A stretch of 15,182 bases of DNA, taken from positions 1 to 15,182 of the forward strand of contig JALXDT010000240.1 in the NCBI GenBank assembly GCA_027070475.1. The letters run 5' to 3'. The stretch is from Candidatus Aminicenantota bacterium (GTDB lineage: Bacteria; Acidobacteriota; Aminicenantia; JAMOAD01). The notes beneath the pieces are model-generated. The model ran no database searches. It was not told the DNA's origin and saw only the letters and a list, made by a program, of their open reading frames with translations. Positions 1-7,437 of this stretch are shown piece by piece. How positions within the stretch are numbered: position 1 is the stretch's first letter; every line of letters begins with the position of its first letter. A program made the position numbers and the translations under genes.

Positions 1-948
1 ACCTTGAACTTAAAACCTTTTCCATGGTTAACTTTAAATACTGAATATACGATAAATAATTATTATTATTTAAAAAGTTATAAAGAAAATACAAAAACTG
101 TTTCGGATGAAAATCTCTATTTAAATCAGCATAATTTAAAAGCTTCTTTAATTGGTCCTGTTTTCTTCAGAATATATGATGTTGGTCTAAATGGTTTTAT
201 CTATAAACTTAAACATACGATAGAGCCATCTTTTAATTATAGGTTTGTATCGGATATGGAAAACAGGTCAAGGATAATCCCGATTGAATGGACAGATTAT
301 TTTTTCTTTTTCCATCAGCTTGATTTTACCTTTACCAATAGATTTTATGCTAAAAAGGACAGAGATAGTAGCGCTGAGGAAATTTTGAACTTTGGATTCT
401 CTCAGAGTTATTACTTTAATCCGGAAAAGCAGAGGCTTTACTTTATACCGCCTCCCGATCTTAAAACTCCGATAAAATGGTCTGAAAGAAATTATTTTCT
501 CAGGTTTGTGCCCACCCAGTATACTTATCTATCATTTAATGCTACTTATAATCAATACTATCACTCCTTTAGAAATCTTTCTATAGCTTTAAACCTCAAT
601 GATAAGGATAGGCTTTACAATTTAAACTTTTCCTATAGTAAACTTCAATATCTAAGGCCAGATAATGTCTCGGCAAAAATGGATTTTTTGAGAGGGGCTT
701 TATCATTGAAACCAGTCTTTTTACCTTTGGAAGTAGTGGGAAATATAGACTATAATTTGGCAACAAAAACTCTCTATAATTTTAGCATTTTGACAAAACT
801 AAAATTTCAATGTCTGAATTTTATGCTTCAATACAGAAAGGTGGGATACAGAACCACCGGAGTTGACTCTCAGATTCTTTTTAGCATTGGACTTGGAACA
901 ATAACTCCTTCTCCTGAAATATTTGCAGGGAAAGGAACGGGGTATTAA
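1..948 (+). CDS. lptD: LPS assembly protein LptD, C-terminal part (5' truncated by window edge)
   Basis: This is the tail of an outer-membrane beta-barrel protein of the LptD/OstA family, which inserts lipopolysaccharide into the outer leaflet of the outer membrane. The frame is open from base 1, so the gene begins before the window and the TTG at position 4 need not be a start. About 315 residues are visible. They show alternating aromatic/hydrophobic and polar residues typical of barrel strands, the family-like stretch KHTIEPSFNYRF, a LNFGFSQSYYF strand and a C-terminal CLNFMLQYRKVG...DSQILFSIGLGT region that resembles the end of LptD. The residues after the last strand (ITPSPEIFAGKGTGY) form a short tail. 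No second LPS gene is seen nearby. Recognition rests on remembered family patterns, and another large barrel protein is possible but less likely. Confidence 0.75.
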   Translation, partial: TLNLKPFPWLTLNTEYTINNYYYLKSYKENTKTVSDENLYLNQHNLKASLIGPVFFRIYDVGLNGFIYKLKHTIEPSFNYRFVSDMENRSRIIPIEWTDYFFFFHQLDFTFTNRFYAKKDRDSSAEEILNFGFSQSYYFNPEKQRLYFIPPPDLKTPIKWSERNYFLRFVPTQYTYLSFNATYNQYYHSFRNLSIALNLNDKDRLYNLNFSYSKLQYLRPDNVSAKMDFLRGALSLKPVFLPLEVVGNIDYNLATKTLYNFSILTKLKFQCLNFMLQYRKVGYRTTGVDSQILFSIGLGTITPSPEIFAGKGTGY

Positions 949-958
949 CTTATTTTAA

Positions 959-1018
959 GATTCTTTAATCAAAAAGATATGTTTATTCAAGATTCTTTTT
1001 GGCATAGAGAGGATTCTT
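959..1018. repeat. Three spaced GATTCTT copies upstream of the phosphatase gene
   Basis: GATTCTT occurs at 959-965, 991-997 and 1012-1018, with start-to-start spacings of 32 and 21 bp, close to three and two helical turns. The last copy overlaps the -35 box by two bases. A binding site for a regulator is possible. Chance is also plausible in AT-rich DNA. Confidence 0.3.
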
Positions 1019-1045
1019 GAAGAGTGTGTGAAAAAAGGATAAAAT
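1017..1045 (+). promoter_or_regulatory. Sigma70-like promoter for the phosphatase-rnc-mazG operon
   Basis: TTGAAG at 1017-1022 and TAAAAT at 1040-1045 are separated by exactly 17 bp. The predicted transcription start, about 7 bp past the -10 box, falls on the GTG start codon at 1052, so the mRNA may be leaderless. The rest of the gap after lptD (949-1051) holds three copies of GATTCTT at 959, 991 and 1012 and a weak 7-bp inverted repeat (986-992 with 1015-1021). No convincing terminator is visible there. Confidence 0.5.
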
Positions 1046-1051
1046 AAAAAA

Positions 1052-2932
1052 GTGAAGAAAATATTTAATATTGTTGGAATTTCTTTTTTAATCTTGATCT
1101 TTTTTTTCCTGCCTTTTAAAGATGCCTTACAGGTTTCCATCATACTACTTTCAATTTATCTTATCATAAAAATATTCTCTTACCTGTTAAAAAAAATTTT
1201 GTGGAAGATTAGGAATAAGTTAATCTTATCCTATTTTTTTACTGCCATAATTCCTATCTTCCTTTTCCTCTTCTTATCCTATGTGTTGGCGAGTTTTATA
1301 TTTGGAGAGTATGGGAATTTTATCTATACAAATAATTTAAAAAGCAGGCTTAATTTCTTGGAAAGAGTGGTTAACTTAAATAGAGAGGAAACAGCGAAGA
1401 GATTAAATATTATAAAAGTGAAAAATCAAAAGCTCTTAGAGGGTTTTAAAGCTCTGTTGAAAAAATGGGAGAGTGTTGAAAAAAAGGATTTGAGCAAAGG
1501 TTTGCTTGTATACAGAATAAAAGATAAAAAAAACTCGCTTTTTCTATATTACTACAATAGAAAGGATTTATATATATGGGAGATTTCGGAAACCACCCTG
1601 AAAAGACTCTGGGAAGAAACTCTCTGGAAAGCTACTTTCCTTGTGAAAGATGTGAATATAAACTTAAAAAAACTTGAAAACTCTGATTTTGAGGAATTAA
1701 AAACAATCTTAGAACTAAAGACGCCGGGAAAATTTCAAGAAGAAAGCAAACTTACAAAATTTTTAAAATTCAAATGGATAACCTTAATAAAGGTAATAAA
1801 TTTGGATTTGCAAGAAGTAAATCCAGCTTTTCTTTTCATATCCTTTGACACAAAACTTGCAAAGGAAAAATTTAAAACAACAATTCTTTCCGGTACATTT
1901 TCAGAATCTCAAAAGATGTTTTTATATTTCACTTTGGTAATTACCTTCACACTTTTGACTCTCTATCTGCTTTCATTTATTTTAGGAATTATTCTTGCAA
2001 AAAGTATAACATCTTCTATCTCAAATCTCTATATTGGAACAAAGAAATTGATTGAGAAAAATTTTAAGTACAGAATTTCAAAAATTCCTTCAGATCAATT
2101 GGGAGAAGTAGCAATTTCTTTTAACAGGATGGCAGAGAGCATGGAAAAACTTCTTGAAGAAGAGAAGGAAAAAGAAAGATTAAAAAGGGAGTTAGAGCTT
2201 GCTACAAAAATGCAAAAAAAGCTTCTTCCTTCGGATGAACTTATTGTGAAAAATTTTATTTTTTCAGGACTTTCTATTACTGCACAGGAAGTAGGTGGAG
2301 ATTATTATGATTATTTCCCGGTGGGTAAAAACAGAATCTTTTTTTCCATAGCAGATGTAGCCGGTAAGGGAATGCCCGCTGCCTTTTATATGGCTGAAAT
2401 AAAGGGGATTATAAGAAGTATAGCCCATTCAACAAAAAATCTTACAAAAATTGTTGAGGAGATAAATTTTACTGTATTTCATTCAATTGAAAAGATAAGC
2501 TTTGTAACGGCTATTGTTGGCTATCTTGATATTACTAAAAATGAGATTCATTATATTCGTTGCGGACATCCTCTTCCTATAAAAATTTCTGCCAATGGGG
2601 AAACAGAGGAAATTCAGTCACAAGGCATAGCTTTGGCTTTAAGGGAAAATATCAAAGGCTTTTTAGAGGAGACTATTGTTAAGCTTGAACCTGAAGAAAC
2701 ACTTGTGCTTTATACTGATGGTCTTTCAGAGATGAAAGATGATATGGGAAATCTTTATGGAGCCGAAAGAATAGTTTCTCTTCTAAAGGGAGAAGAATTA
2801 AATAGTGTTAAAGAATATAAACAGATTATAAAGGAAGGTGTTTATTCCTTTATTGGGAAGAATTATATTGAAGATGATATTACCATTCTTTTGATAAGGA
2901 ATAGAAATGGAGGAAAAGTTAAAAAAATTTGA
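1052..2932 (+). CDS. Membrane-bound HAMP-PP2C (SpoIIE/RsbU-type) serine phosphatase
   Basis: A 626-residue sensor phosphatase that probably removes phosphate from Ser/Thr of a partner-switching protein such as an anti-sigma antagonist, in response to an extracytoplasmic signal. Hydrophobic segments lie at about residues 5-21, 26-46 and 57-85. A probable periplasmic sensor region (about 87-288) follows, then a membrane helix at about 290-316, a HAMP linker (about 310-365), a charged coiled coil (about 362-392) and a PP2C/SpoIIE domain (about 400-618). The phosphatase motifs are intact: EVGGDYYDYF at 413-422, IADVAGKGMPAAF from 433, RCGHPLP from 503, LYTDGLSEM from 553 and EDDITIL from 607, with the metal-binding Asp residues present. 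GTG at 1052 is chosen because an in-frame TAA sits at 1040-1042. AAGGA lies 12 nt upstream, far for an SD. The gene overlaps rnc by 26 bp. No kinase, STAS or sigma-factor gene is in the window, so its partner is unknown. Confidence 0.88.
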   Translation: MKKIFNIVGISFLILIFFFLPFKDALQVSIILLSIYLIIKIFSYLLKKILWKIRNKLILSYFFTAIIPIFLFLFLSYVLASFIFGEYGNFIYTNNLKSRLNFLERVVNLNREETAKRLNIIKVKNQKLLEGFKALLKKWESVEKKDLSKGLLVYRIKDKKNSLFLYYYNRKDLYIWEISETTLKRLWEETLWKATFLVKDVNINLKKLENSDFEELKTILELKTPGKFQEESKLTKFLKFKWITLIKVINLDLQEVNPAFLFISFDTKLAKEKFKTTILSGTFSESQKMFLYFTLVITFTLLTLYLLSFILGIILAKSITSSISNLYIGTKKLIEKNFKYRISKIPSDQLGEVAISFNRMAESMEKLLEEEKEKERLKRELELATKMQKKLLPSDELIVKNFIFSGLSITAQEVGGDYYDYFPVGKNRIFFSIADVAGKGMPAAFYMAEIKGIIRSIAHSTKNLTKIVEEINFTVFHSIEKISFVTAIVGYLDITKNEIHYIRCGHPLPIKISANGETEEIQSQGIALALRENIKGFLEETIVKLEPEETLVLYTDGLSEMKDDMGNLYGAERIVSLLKGEELNSVKEYKQIIKEGVYSFIGKNYIEDDITILLIRNRNGGKVKKI

Positions 2933-3641
2933 GGAATTAATAAATTATAGATTTAAGAATCCCTCGCTTCTAAAAAAGGCTTTGTCCCACACCTCATTTG
3001 TTTATAAATCTGAAGAGAGTAATGAAGTTTTTGAATTTTTAGGTGATTCAATAATAGGTTTCTATCTGGCAAAAGAGCTTGTTAAATTATTCCCTAACAT
3101 GAGAGAGGGTGATTTAAGTAAATTAAAGGCAATACTATCCTCAAGAAAGTATCTTTTTGAACTCTCAAAACAGATAAAATTAGGAGATTTCCTTTATCTC
3201 GGGAAAGGGGAAAAGCAGGATAGAGGGGGAGAAAAAATAAATATTACCTCCTCTGCTTTTGAAGCACTTGTTGCTGCTCTCTATTTTGATGGAGGAATAG
3301 AAGAGGTTGATAAATTTTTAAACTCCTTTTTCAGCCCTATTTTTAAAACATTTAAGGGGAAAAAGATAAAAATAAATGATTATAAATCTGAAGTTCAGGA
3401 ATTATTCCAAAAAATATGGAAAAAAGCACCTATTTATGTTGTAGAGGAAGAGATAGGTCCTGAGCACAATAAAATCTTTAAAATTGCTATGTTGGGAGTT
3501 AACAATGAGATTTTAATAAAAGGACAGGGGAAAACTAAAAAGGAAGCTGAGCAAGCTGCTGCAAAGTCATATCTTTTTTCCCTTTTCCCTCAAAAAAACA
3601 TAGTGGATTTTGATGATTTTTTCATAGAAATTCTTGATTAG
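2907..3641 (+). CDS. rnc: Ribonuclease III
   Basis: A double-strand-specific endoribonuclease that processes rRNA precursors and structured mRNAs in the cytoplasm. The 244-residue length is a little above the usual 220-230. The RNase III domain (about 5-150) carries the signature NEVFEFLGDSIIG with Glu40, Glu43 and Asp47 matching E. coli Glu38, Glu41 and Asp45. Glu119 in the second motif (SSAFEALVAALYFDGG) matches E. coli Glu117, but the position of E. coli Asp114 is Ser116. A double-stranded-RNA-binding domain spans about 160-228 and ends in the typical KTKKEAEQAAAKSYL. A short acidic/aromatic tail follows (229-244). ATG 2907 is preceded by AAGGA at 2896-2900. The start lies inside the phosphatase gene, so the two are probably translationally coupled. 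Confidence 0.93.
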   Translation: MEEKLKKFEELINYRFKNPSLLKKALSHTSFVYKSEESNEVFEFLGDSIIGFYLAKELVKLFPNMREGDLSKLKAILSSRKYLFELSKQIKLGDFLYLGKGEKQDRGGEKINITSSAFEALVAALYFDGGIEEVDKFLNSFFSPIFKTFKGKKIKINDYKSEVQELFQKIWKKAPIYVVEEEIGPEHNKIFKIAMLGVNNEILIKGQGKTKKEAEQAAAKSYLFSLFPQKNIVDFDDFFIEILD

Positions 3642-3650
3642 GAGGTTATT

Positions 3651-3992
3651 ATGTTTATAAAAAAGAATATTGAAGAGGTTAAGAAGGAGAAGGTTGATAT
3701 TGCTGAAAAAACCTATATAAGATGGATGTTAGGTCCTGATGATAATGTTCCCAATTTTTATTTCAGAATTTTTGATGTTGAGCCCGGGGGTAGTAGCCCT
3801 TACCATAAGCATGATTGGGAGCATGAAGTTTTTATTCTTGAAGGCAGTGGTTATCTGAAAACAGAAGATGGAAACATTGAATTTAAGAAAAATGATATTC
3901 TTTTTGTCCCCCCGAATGAGATGCACCAATTTGTCAACAGCGGAAACTCTCTTTTAAGATTTATATGCGTAATTCCTAAAAGAGATTATTGA
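3651..3992 (+). CDS. Small single-domain cupin
   Basis: A 113-residue cupin of the conserved-barrel fold, probably binding one divalent metal. Motif 1 is seen as Gly47...His52-x-His54...Glu59 with the closing EGSG, and motif 2 as PPNEMHQFVN with His92. The four usual metal ligands (two His, Glu, His) are therefore in place. Proteins of this size include sugar isomerases, dioxygenases and binding-only members, and the sequence does not tell which. GGAGG at 3641-3645 gives a strong ribosome binding site 5 bp before ATG and overlaps the rnc stop codon. The stop TGA (3990-3992) shares its last base with the ATG of the thioesterase gene, so the two may act in one pathway, although neither is obviously linked to rnc or mazG. 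Confidence 0.85.
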   Translation: MFIKKNIEEVKKEKVDIAEKTYIRWMLGPDDNVPNFYFRIFDVEPGGSSPYHKHDWEHEVFILEGSGYLKTEDGNIEFKKNDILFVPPNEMHQFVNSGNSLLRFICVIPKRDY

Positions 3993-4402
3993 TGAAAGCA
4001 TTTTTAACAGAAATACATTTTATCCCTAAAACTTATGAAATTGATTATGCTGGTATAGTGAGCAATCAGGTTTATGTAAAATGGCTTGAAGATCTTAGAT
4101 ATGAGATGATGAGAAAGTATTATGGTTGGGAGAATCTAATGAATGAAGTGGTGCCCGTAATAATCAGAACAGAGATAAATTATAAAAAAAGCGTTCGACT
4201 TCTTGATGAGGTCAATGGGAAAATGTGGATTTCCGGAATTAGAGGCCCAAAGTTTTTTCTCTCAGCTGAATTTTACTCTGAAAATACACTTGTAGCTGAT
4301 GCTTTTCAGATAGGAGCCTTTTTGAATGAAAAAACAGGAAAACCGACGAGGGTTCCGGATAAAATGCTAAAAATGATTGAAGAGAGCAAAGAAAATGAAT
4401 GA
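3992..4402 (+). CDS. YbgC/FadM-like acyl-CoA thioesterase (hotdog fold)
   Basis: A 136-residue protein of the 4-hydroxybenzoyl-CoA thioesterase/YbgC group, which hydrolyses acyl-CoA thioesters. The N-terminal motif YEIDYAGIVSNQVYVKWLED matches the family pattern D-x-x-G-x-V-x-N-x-x-Y-x-x-W-x-E, with Asp18 as the expected catalytic residue. The central helix (VYVKWLEDLRYEMM) and following strands fit a complete hotdog domain. ATG 3992 is preferred over the in-frame TTG at 3989 because it gives a TGATG junction with the cupin stop. The end overlaps mazG by 8 bp. The substrate is not predictable. YbgC is often found beside tol-pal genes, but those are absent here. Confidence 0.82.
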   Translation: MKAFLTEIHFIPKTYEIDYAGIVSNQVYVKWLEDLRYEMMRKYYGWENLMNEVVPVIIRTEINYKKSVRLLDEVNGKMWISGIRGPKFFLSAEFYSENTLVADAFQIGAFLNEKTGKPTRVPDKMLKMIEESKENE

Positions 4403-5156
4403 AAAAGAGGGTTTTGAAAAAATTGTTCAAATTATGAAAATTTTGAGATCCGAAAATGGCTGTCCTTGGGATAGATCAAGAAATCTTTCTAATCTCAGGG
4501 AAAATATTATCGAAGAGGCTTATGAGCTTGTTGATGCCGTAACAAAAAATGATGTGGAAAATATCAAGGAGGAGGTAGGAGATCTTTTGCTTCAATCGGT
4601 TTTTGTATCTCAAATTATGGAAGAAAAAGGAGTTTTCGATATTTATGAAGCTCTGAATTCCCTTTCAAAAAAATTAATTGAAAGACATCCCCATGTATTC
4701 GGAAACAGAAAAGCGAAAACTCCCGAAGAGGCTAAAGCAAGCTGGGATAGTGTTAAAAACAGAGGTAAAAAAGAAATTGATCTTGAAAAATATAAGAAAT
4801 TTCCGGCTTTAATAGAGGCTCAAAAAATCTCTTCAAAAGCTGCAAAATATAATTTTGATTGGGAAAAGCCTGAGGATATTTTTGAAAAGATAGAAGAAGA
4901 AATAGGAGAGATAAAAGATGCAGTAAAAGAGAAGAACAAAGAGAAAACCGAAGAGGAGATAGGAGATCTTCTCTTTACAATAGTTAATCTGGCAAGAAGA
5001 TTGAACATAGACTCTGAGATAGCGTTAAAAAAAGCAAATGAAAAATTCAGGAAAAGATTTACCGAAATTTTAAAGAAAATAAGAGAAAACCCAAATCCTA
5101 CATTAGAAGAATTAAATATAGAATGGGAAAGGATAAAGAAAAAGGAAGAAAATTAA
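4395..5156 (+). CDS. mazG: Nucleoside triphosphate pyrophosphohydrolase MazG
   Basis: A two-domain MazG that converts NTPs and dNTPs, including damaged ones, to monophosphates and pyrophosphate, helping to clean the nucleotide pool and possibly to tune (p)ppGpp levels. With ATG at 4395 the protein is 253 residues, near the usual 250-270. The first MazG domain shows CPWDRSRN (23-30), IIEEAYELVDA (38-48) and KEEVGDLLLQ (58-67). The linker has LIERHPHVFG and W117 of the ASWDSVK motif. The second domain shows KIEEEIGEI (165-173) and EEEIGDLLF (186-194). Both E-x-x-E and E-x-x-D metal motifs are intact. An upstream TTG at 4377 is rejected because GAGAG just before 4395 places the SD well and the overlap with the thioesterase gene is then only 8 bp. 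It is the last gene of its operon. dcd follows after 56 bp with its own promoter. Confidence 0.93.
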   Translation: MNEKEGFEKIVQIMKILRSENGCPWDRSRNLSNLRENIIEEAYELVDAVTKNDVENIKEEVGDLLLQSVFVSQIMEEKGVFDIYEALNSLSKKLIERHPHVFGNRKAKTPEEAKASWDSVKNRGKKEIDLEKYKKFPALIEAQKISSKAAKYNFDWEKPEDIFEKIEEEIGEIKDAVKEKNKEKTEEEIGDLLFTIVNLARRLNIDSEIALKKANEKFRKRFTEILKKIRENPNPTLEELNIEWERIKKKEEN

Positions 5157-5165
5157 AAAATTGTA

Positions 5166-5180
5166 AATATAGTTTATATT
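5166..5180. repeat. AT-only palindrome abutting the dcd promoter
   Basis: AATATA and TATATT (5166-5171 and 5175-5180) form 6-bp arms around a GTT loop. The right arm overlaps the first two bases of the dcd -35 box. It could be an UP-like element, a repressor site or chance in AT-rich DNA. It is too weak to be a terminator for mazG. Confidence 0.25.
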
Positions 5181-5207
5181 GAACAAGCAACTATTAAGAG
5201 GTATAAT
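5179..5207 (+). promoter_or_regulatory. Sigma70 promoter for the dcd operon
   Basis: TTGAAC at 5179-5184 and a perfect TATAAT at 5202-5207 are separated by 17 bp. The expected transcription start, 6-8 bp past the -10 box, coincides with the ATG at 5213. AAGAGG (5196-5201) could act as an SD only if transcription began upstream, since it lies inside the promoter spacer. This suggests a leaderless mRNA when this promoter is used, and an SD-led mRNA when transcription reads through from mazG. Confidence 0.65.
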
Positions 5208-5212
5208 CTTTT

Positions 5213-5761
5213 ATGCTGGCAGATTATGAGATTAAACAATTGGCTATTGAAGAGGGAATGATAGAACCTTTTGATGAAAAATCTGTGGGTAAGGTTATAA
5301 GCTTTGGCCTTTCCTCTTATGGTTATGATTATAGAATTTCTGATGAATTTTTAGTGCCGGATCCTTCTTATAAAGGAGTTCTTGACCCTAAAAATACGTC
5401 GGAAGATCTTTTTATAGAAAAAAAATCGAAAGAATTAACAATAAGAGCAAACTCATTTATTCTCGCAAAAAGCTTTGAATATTTCAGAATCCCGAGAAAT
5501 ATTCTTGGAATAAGTTTCGGAAAGAGCACACTTGCAAGATCCGGTATTTTTGTGAATGTAACTCCCCTTGAACCGGAGTGGGAGGGATATCTCACAATAA
5601 GCATTGCAAATCTCTCCCCGTACCCAGTTAAACTTTATGCTTTTGAAGGTATTGGTCAACTTGTCTTTTTAAGAGCTGAAAATCTCTGCAAAGTTTCTTA
5701 TAAGGATAAAAAGGGTAAATATCAGGCACAAAAAAAGATTACAGTATCAAAGGTAAAATGA
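5213..5761 (+). CDS. dcd: dCTP deaminase family protein
   Basis: A 182-residue protein of the dCTP deaminase/dUTPase trimer family, which supplies dUTP for dTMP synthesis. Family marks are FGLSSYGYDYRISDEF (31-46), DPKN (58-61), FEYFRIPRNILGISFGKST (88-106), LARSGIFVNVTPLEPEWEGY (107-126) and the C-terminal VSYKDKKGKYQAQK (161-174). Ser105 and Arg109 correspond to E. coli Ser111 and Arg115. Aligning the Trp of EPEWEG with the Trp of the E. coli GWSG motif puts Ser130 where E. coli has the catalytic Glu138, in a LTISIAN stretch where relatives usually have TLEFSN. Activity is therefore uncertain. ATG 5213 is the only sensible start. The last codons overlap the glycerate kinase ATG by 4 bp (ATGA). 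Confidence 0.88.
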   Translation: MLADYEIKQLAIEEGMIEPFDEKSVGKVISFGLSSYGYDYRISDEFLVPDPSYKGVLDPKNTSEDLFIEKKSKELTIRANSFILAKSFEYFRIPRNILGISFGKSTLARSGIFVNVTPLEPEWEGYLTISIANLSPYPVKLYAFEGIGQLVFLRAENLCKVSYKDKKGKYQAQKKITVSKVK

Positions 5762-7077
5762 AAGAAAAGTTTATAAGAATATTTAAAGAGTCTCTTAAAT
5801 CCGTTTATCCTGAAAATCTATTTAGAGAGAATATTAAATTAGAAAAAGATGTTTTAAAAATTCAAAACATTGTGTTAAATCTTAATGATTATAAAGCTAT
5901 AAAGGTAATATCCGTAGGGAAAGCCGCTTATCCTATGACAGAAGCTCTTTATAAAATCATAGGTGATAGAATAGAAAAAGGAATTTCAGTAAATCTTAAA
6001 AAGATTGAAAATCCACTAAAAAACATTGAAATAGTATATGGTTCCCATCCTTATCCGGATGAAAAGAGCCTGAATGCGGGTAAAAGTGTGGTTGCATTTA
6101 CAAAAGATATAGATGAAAATGATCTTGTATTTTTTTTAATTTCAGGGGGAGCTTCAGCTCTGATGACCCTACCGGTAGAAGAAATCTCCCTTGAGGAAAT
6201 GAGAGTGGCAACAAAAACTGTGATGAACGCGGGAGCTAATATCAAAGAATTAAATACCATAAGAAAACATCTATCAAGTTTAAAAGGAGGAAAACTTGGT
6301 AAATTGATTTATCCCGCAACTCTTATCACAATTGCAATATCAGATGTACAGGATGATGACCCGGAAGATATAGGTTCAGGACCTACCGTGCCTGATCCCA
6401 CAACATTTGAAGATTGCTTGCGTATAATAGATAAATATTCATTAAAAGAAAAAATTCCTGAGAGAGTTTTTTCATATTTAGAAAAAGGAGCTGAGGGTAA
6501 GTATGAGGAGACAGAAAAGCCAGACTCTGAAGTCTTTAAAAAATCTCATACTATTATATTAGGTAATACTTTTTATGCTTTAAAAAGAGCTGAAAATTTA
6601 TTTCAAAAAGAGGGCTTTAGAACAATGCTTTTAACCTCAAATGATTCCGGAGAAGCAAAAGAGGTGGCAAAACTTTATTCTGCTATTTTAAAGGAGATTA
6701 AAAACTCTAATAATCCTGTTTCTCCTCCTGTTGTGGTATTGACAGGTGGAGAATTAACTGTCAATGTTAGGGGTAGCGGAAAGGGGGGTAGAAATACAGA
6801 GCTTATATTGGCTATGCTGATTGAATTGCAGAATTTTAGAGGGGAATTTATAATTTTAAGCGGAGGAACGGATGGTATAGATGGTCCTACGGATGCAGCT
6901 GGAGCTATTGTTGATAATTCTGCCTATGATGTTATAAAACACGAAGATCTTAATCCTCAGGATTATCTTAACAACAATGATTCATACACTTTTTTTGGGA
7001 AAATAAATTCTTTGATAAAAACCGGTCCTACGAATACAAATGTGAGAGATATAAGATTTTTTTATGTGGGAGGATAG
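5758..7077 (+). CDS. Glycerate 2-kinase (GckA/TtuD type, MOFRL domain)
   Basis: A 439-residue kinase that phosphorylates D-glycerate to 2-phosphoglycerate, linking glycerate from serine, glyoxylate or sugar-acid breakdown to lower glycolysis. The DUF4147 N-terminal domain shows VISVGKAAYPM (50-60, Lys55 as probable active-site residue), YGSHPYPDE (94-102), FFLISGGASAL (125-135), LNTIRKHLSSLKGGKL (165-180) and AISDVQDDDPEDIGSGPTVPD (193-213). The MOFRL domain shows VVVLTGGELTV (325-335), GSGKGGRNTELIL (339-351), ILSGGTDGIDGPTDAAGA (366-383), a NNNDSYTFF stretch and KTGPTNTNVRD (421-431). The length is usual for the family and no key motif is missing. ATG 5758 overlaps the dcd stop (ATGA), so translation is coupled. 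The neighbours do not reveal the source of glycerate. Confidence 0.93.
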   Translation: MKEKFIRIFKESLKSVYPENLFRENIKLEKDVLKIQNIVLNLNDYKAIKVISVGKAAYPMTEALYKIIGDRIEKGISVNLKKIENPLKNIEIVYGSHPYPDEKSLNAGKSVVAFTKDIDENDLVFFLISGGASALMTLPVEEISLEEMRVATKTVMNAGANIKELNTIRKHLSSLKGGKLGKLIYPATLITIAISDVQDDDPEDIGSGPTVPDPTTFEDCLRIIDKYSLKEKIPERVFSYLEKGAEGKYEETEKPDSEVFKKSHTIILGNTFYALKRAENLFQKEGFRTMLLTSNDSGEAKEVAKLYSAILKEIKNSNNPVSPPVVVLTGGELTVNVRGSGKGGRNTELILAMLIELQNFRGEFIILSGGTDGIDGPTDAAGAIVDNSAYDVIKHEDLNPQDYLNNNDSYTFFGKINSLIKTGPTNTNVRDIRFFYVGG

Positions 7078-7079
7078 AA

Positions 7080-7436
7080 ATGACAAAAAAAATAATTATT
7101 ATCATAGTTTCACTTTTTCTTTTATCCTTTGCTGCCTGTAAAAGAAAGGCAACCGTTGAGGTCGGGAATGAGGGAAATGTTGAAATTGAGGTTGTGGTAG
7201 CTGGATATACTCAGAGTATTGCACCCTATTCATCTTCACTTTTCGAAATAACATGGAATAGTATTGCCCCAGGCTCCTGGAGACTTATAGACCTCATGGC
7301 ACGACCTCTGCTATATGAGGGATATTATGATAGTAAAACAATAACTCTTTATGATGGAGATTATTTTTATTGGGGTACAGGATGGGTTCTTGAAACAGAC
7401 AAAGCATTAAAAAAAGTAAAAGAAAGGAGAAAATAG
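7080..7436 (+). CDS. Small predicted outer-membrane lipoprotein, function unknown
   Basis: A 118-residue protein I do not recognise. It begins with a lipoprotein signal: positive MTKK, a hydrophobic run at 5-17 and a lipobox ending FAAC with the lipidated residue Cys20. The next residue is Lys rather than Asp, which under the enterobacterial rule would favour the outer membrane. The mature part (21-118) looks like a small beta-sandwich, with alternating strands (VEVGNEGNVEIEVVV), several Trp and Tyr residues (YDGDYFYWGTGW at about 91-102) and a basic C-terminal helix (KALKKVKERRK). GGGAGG at 7068-7073 gives a strong SD. It sits 2 bp after the glycerate kinase stop and 1 bp before the DUF1232 gene. 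Confidence 0.72.
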   Translation: MTKKIIIIIVSLFLLSFAACKRKATVEVGNEGNVEIEVVVAGYTQSIAPYSSSLFEITWNSIAPGSWRLIDLMARPLLYEGYYDSKTITLYDGDYFYWGTGWVLETDKALKKVKERRK

Positions 7437-7437
7437 T

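Noticed and set aside
586..605. CRISPR array or long direct repeats in the window
   Set aside because: No regularly spaced repeats of 20 bp or more were seen on either strand.
4377..4394. TTG start for mazG at 4377
   Set aside because: ATG 4395 has a better-placed SD, a shorter overlap with the upstream gene, and gives the normal MazG N-terminus.
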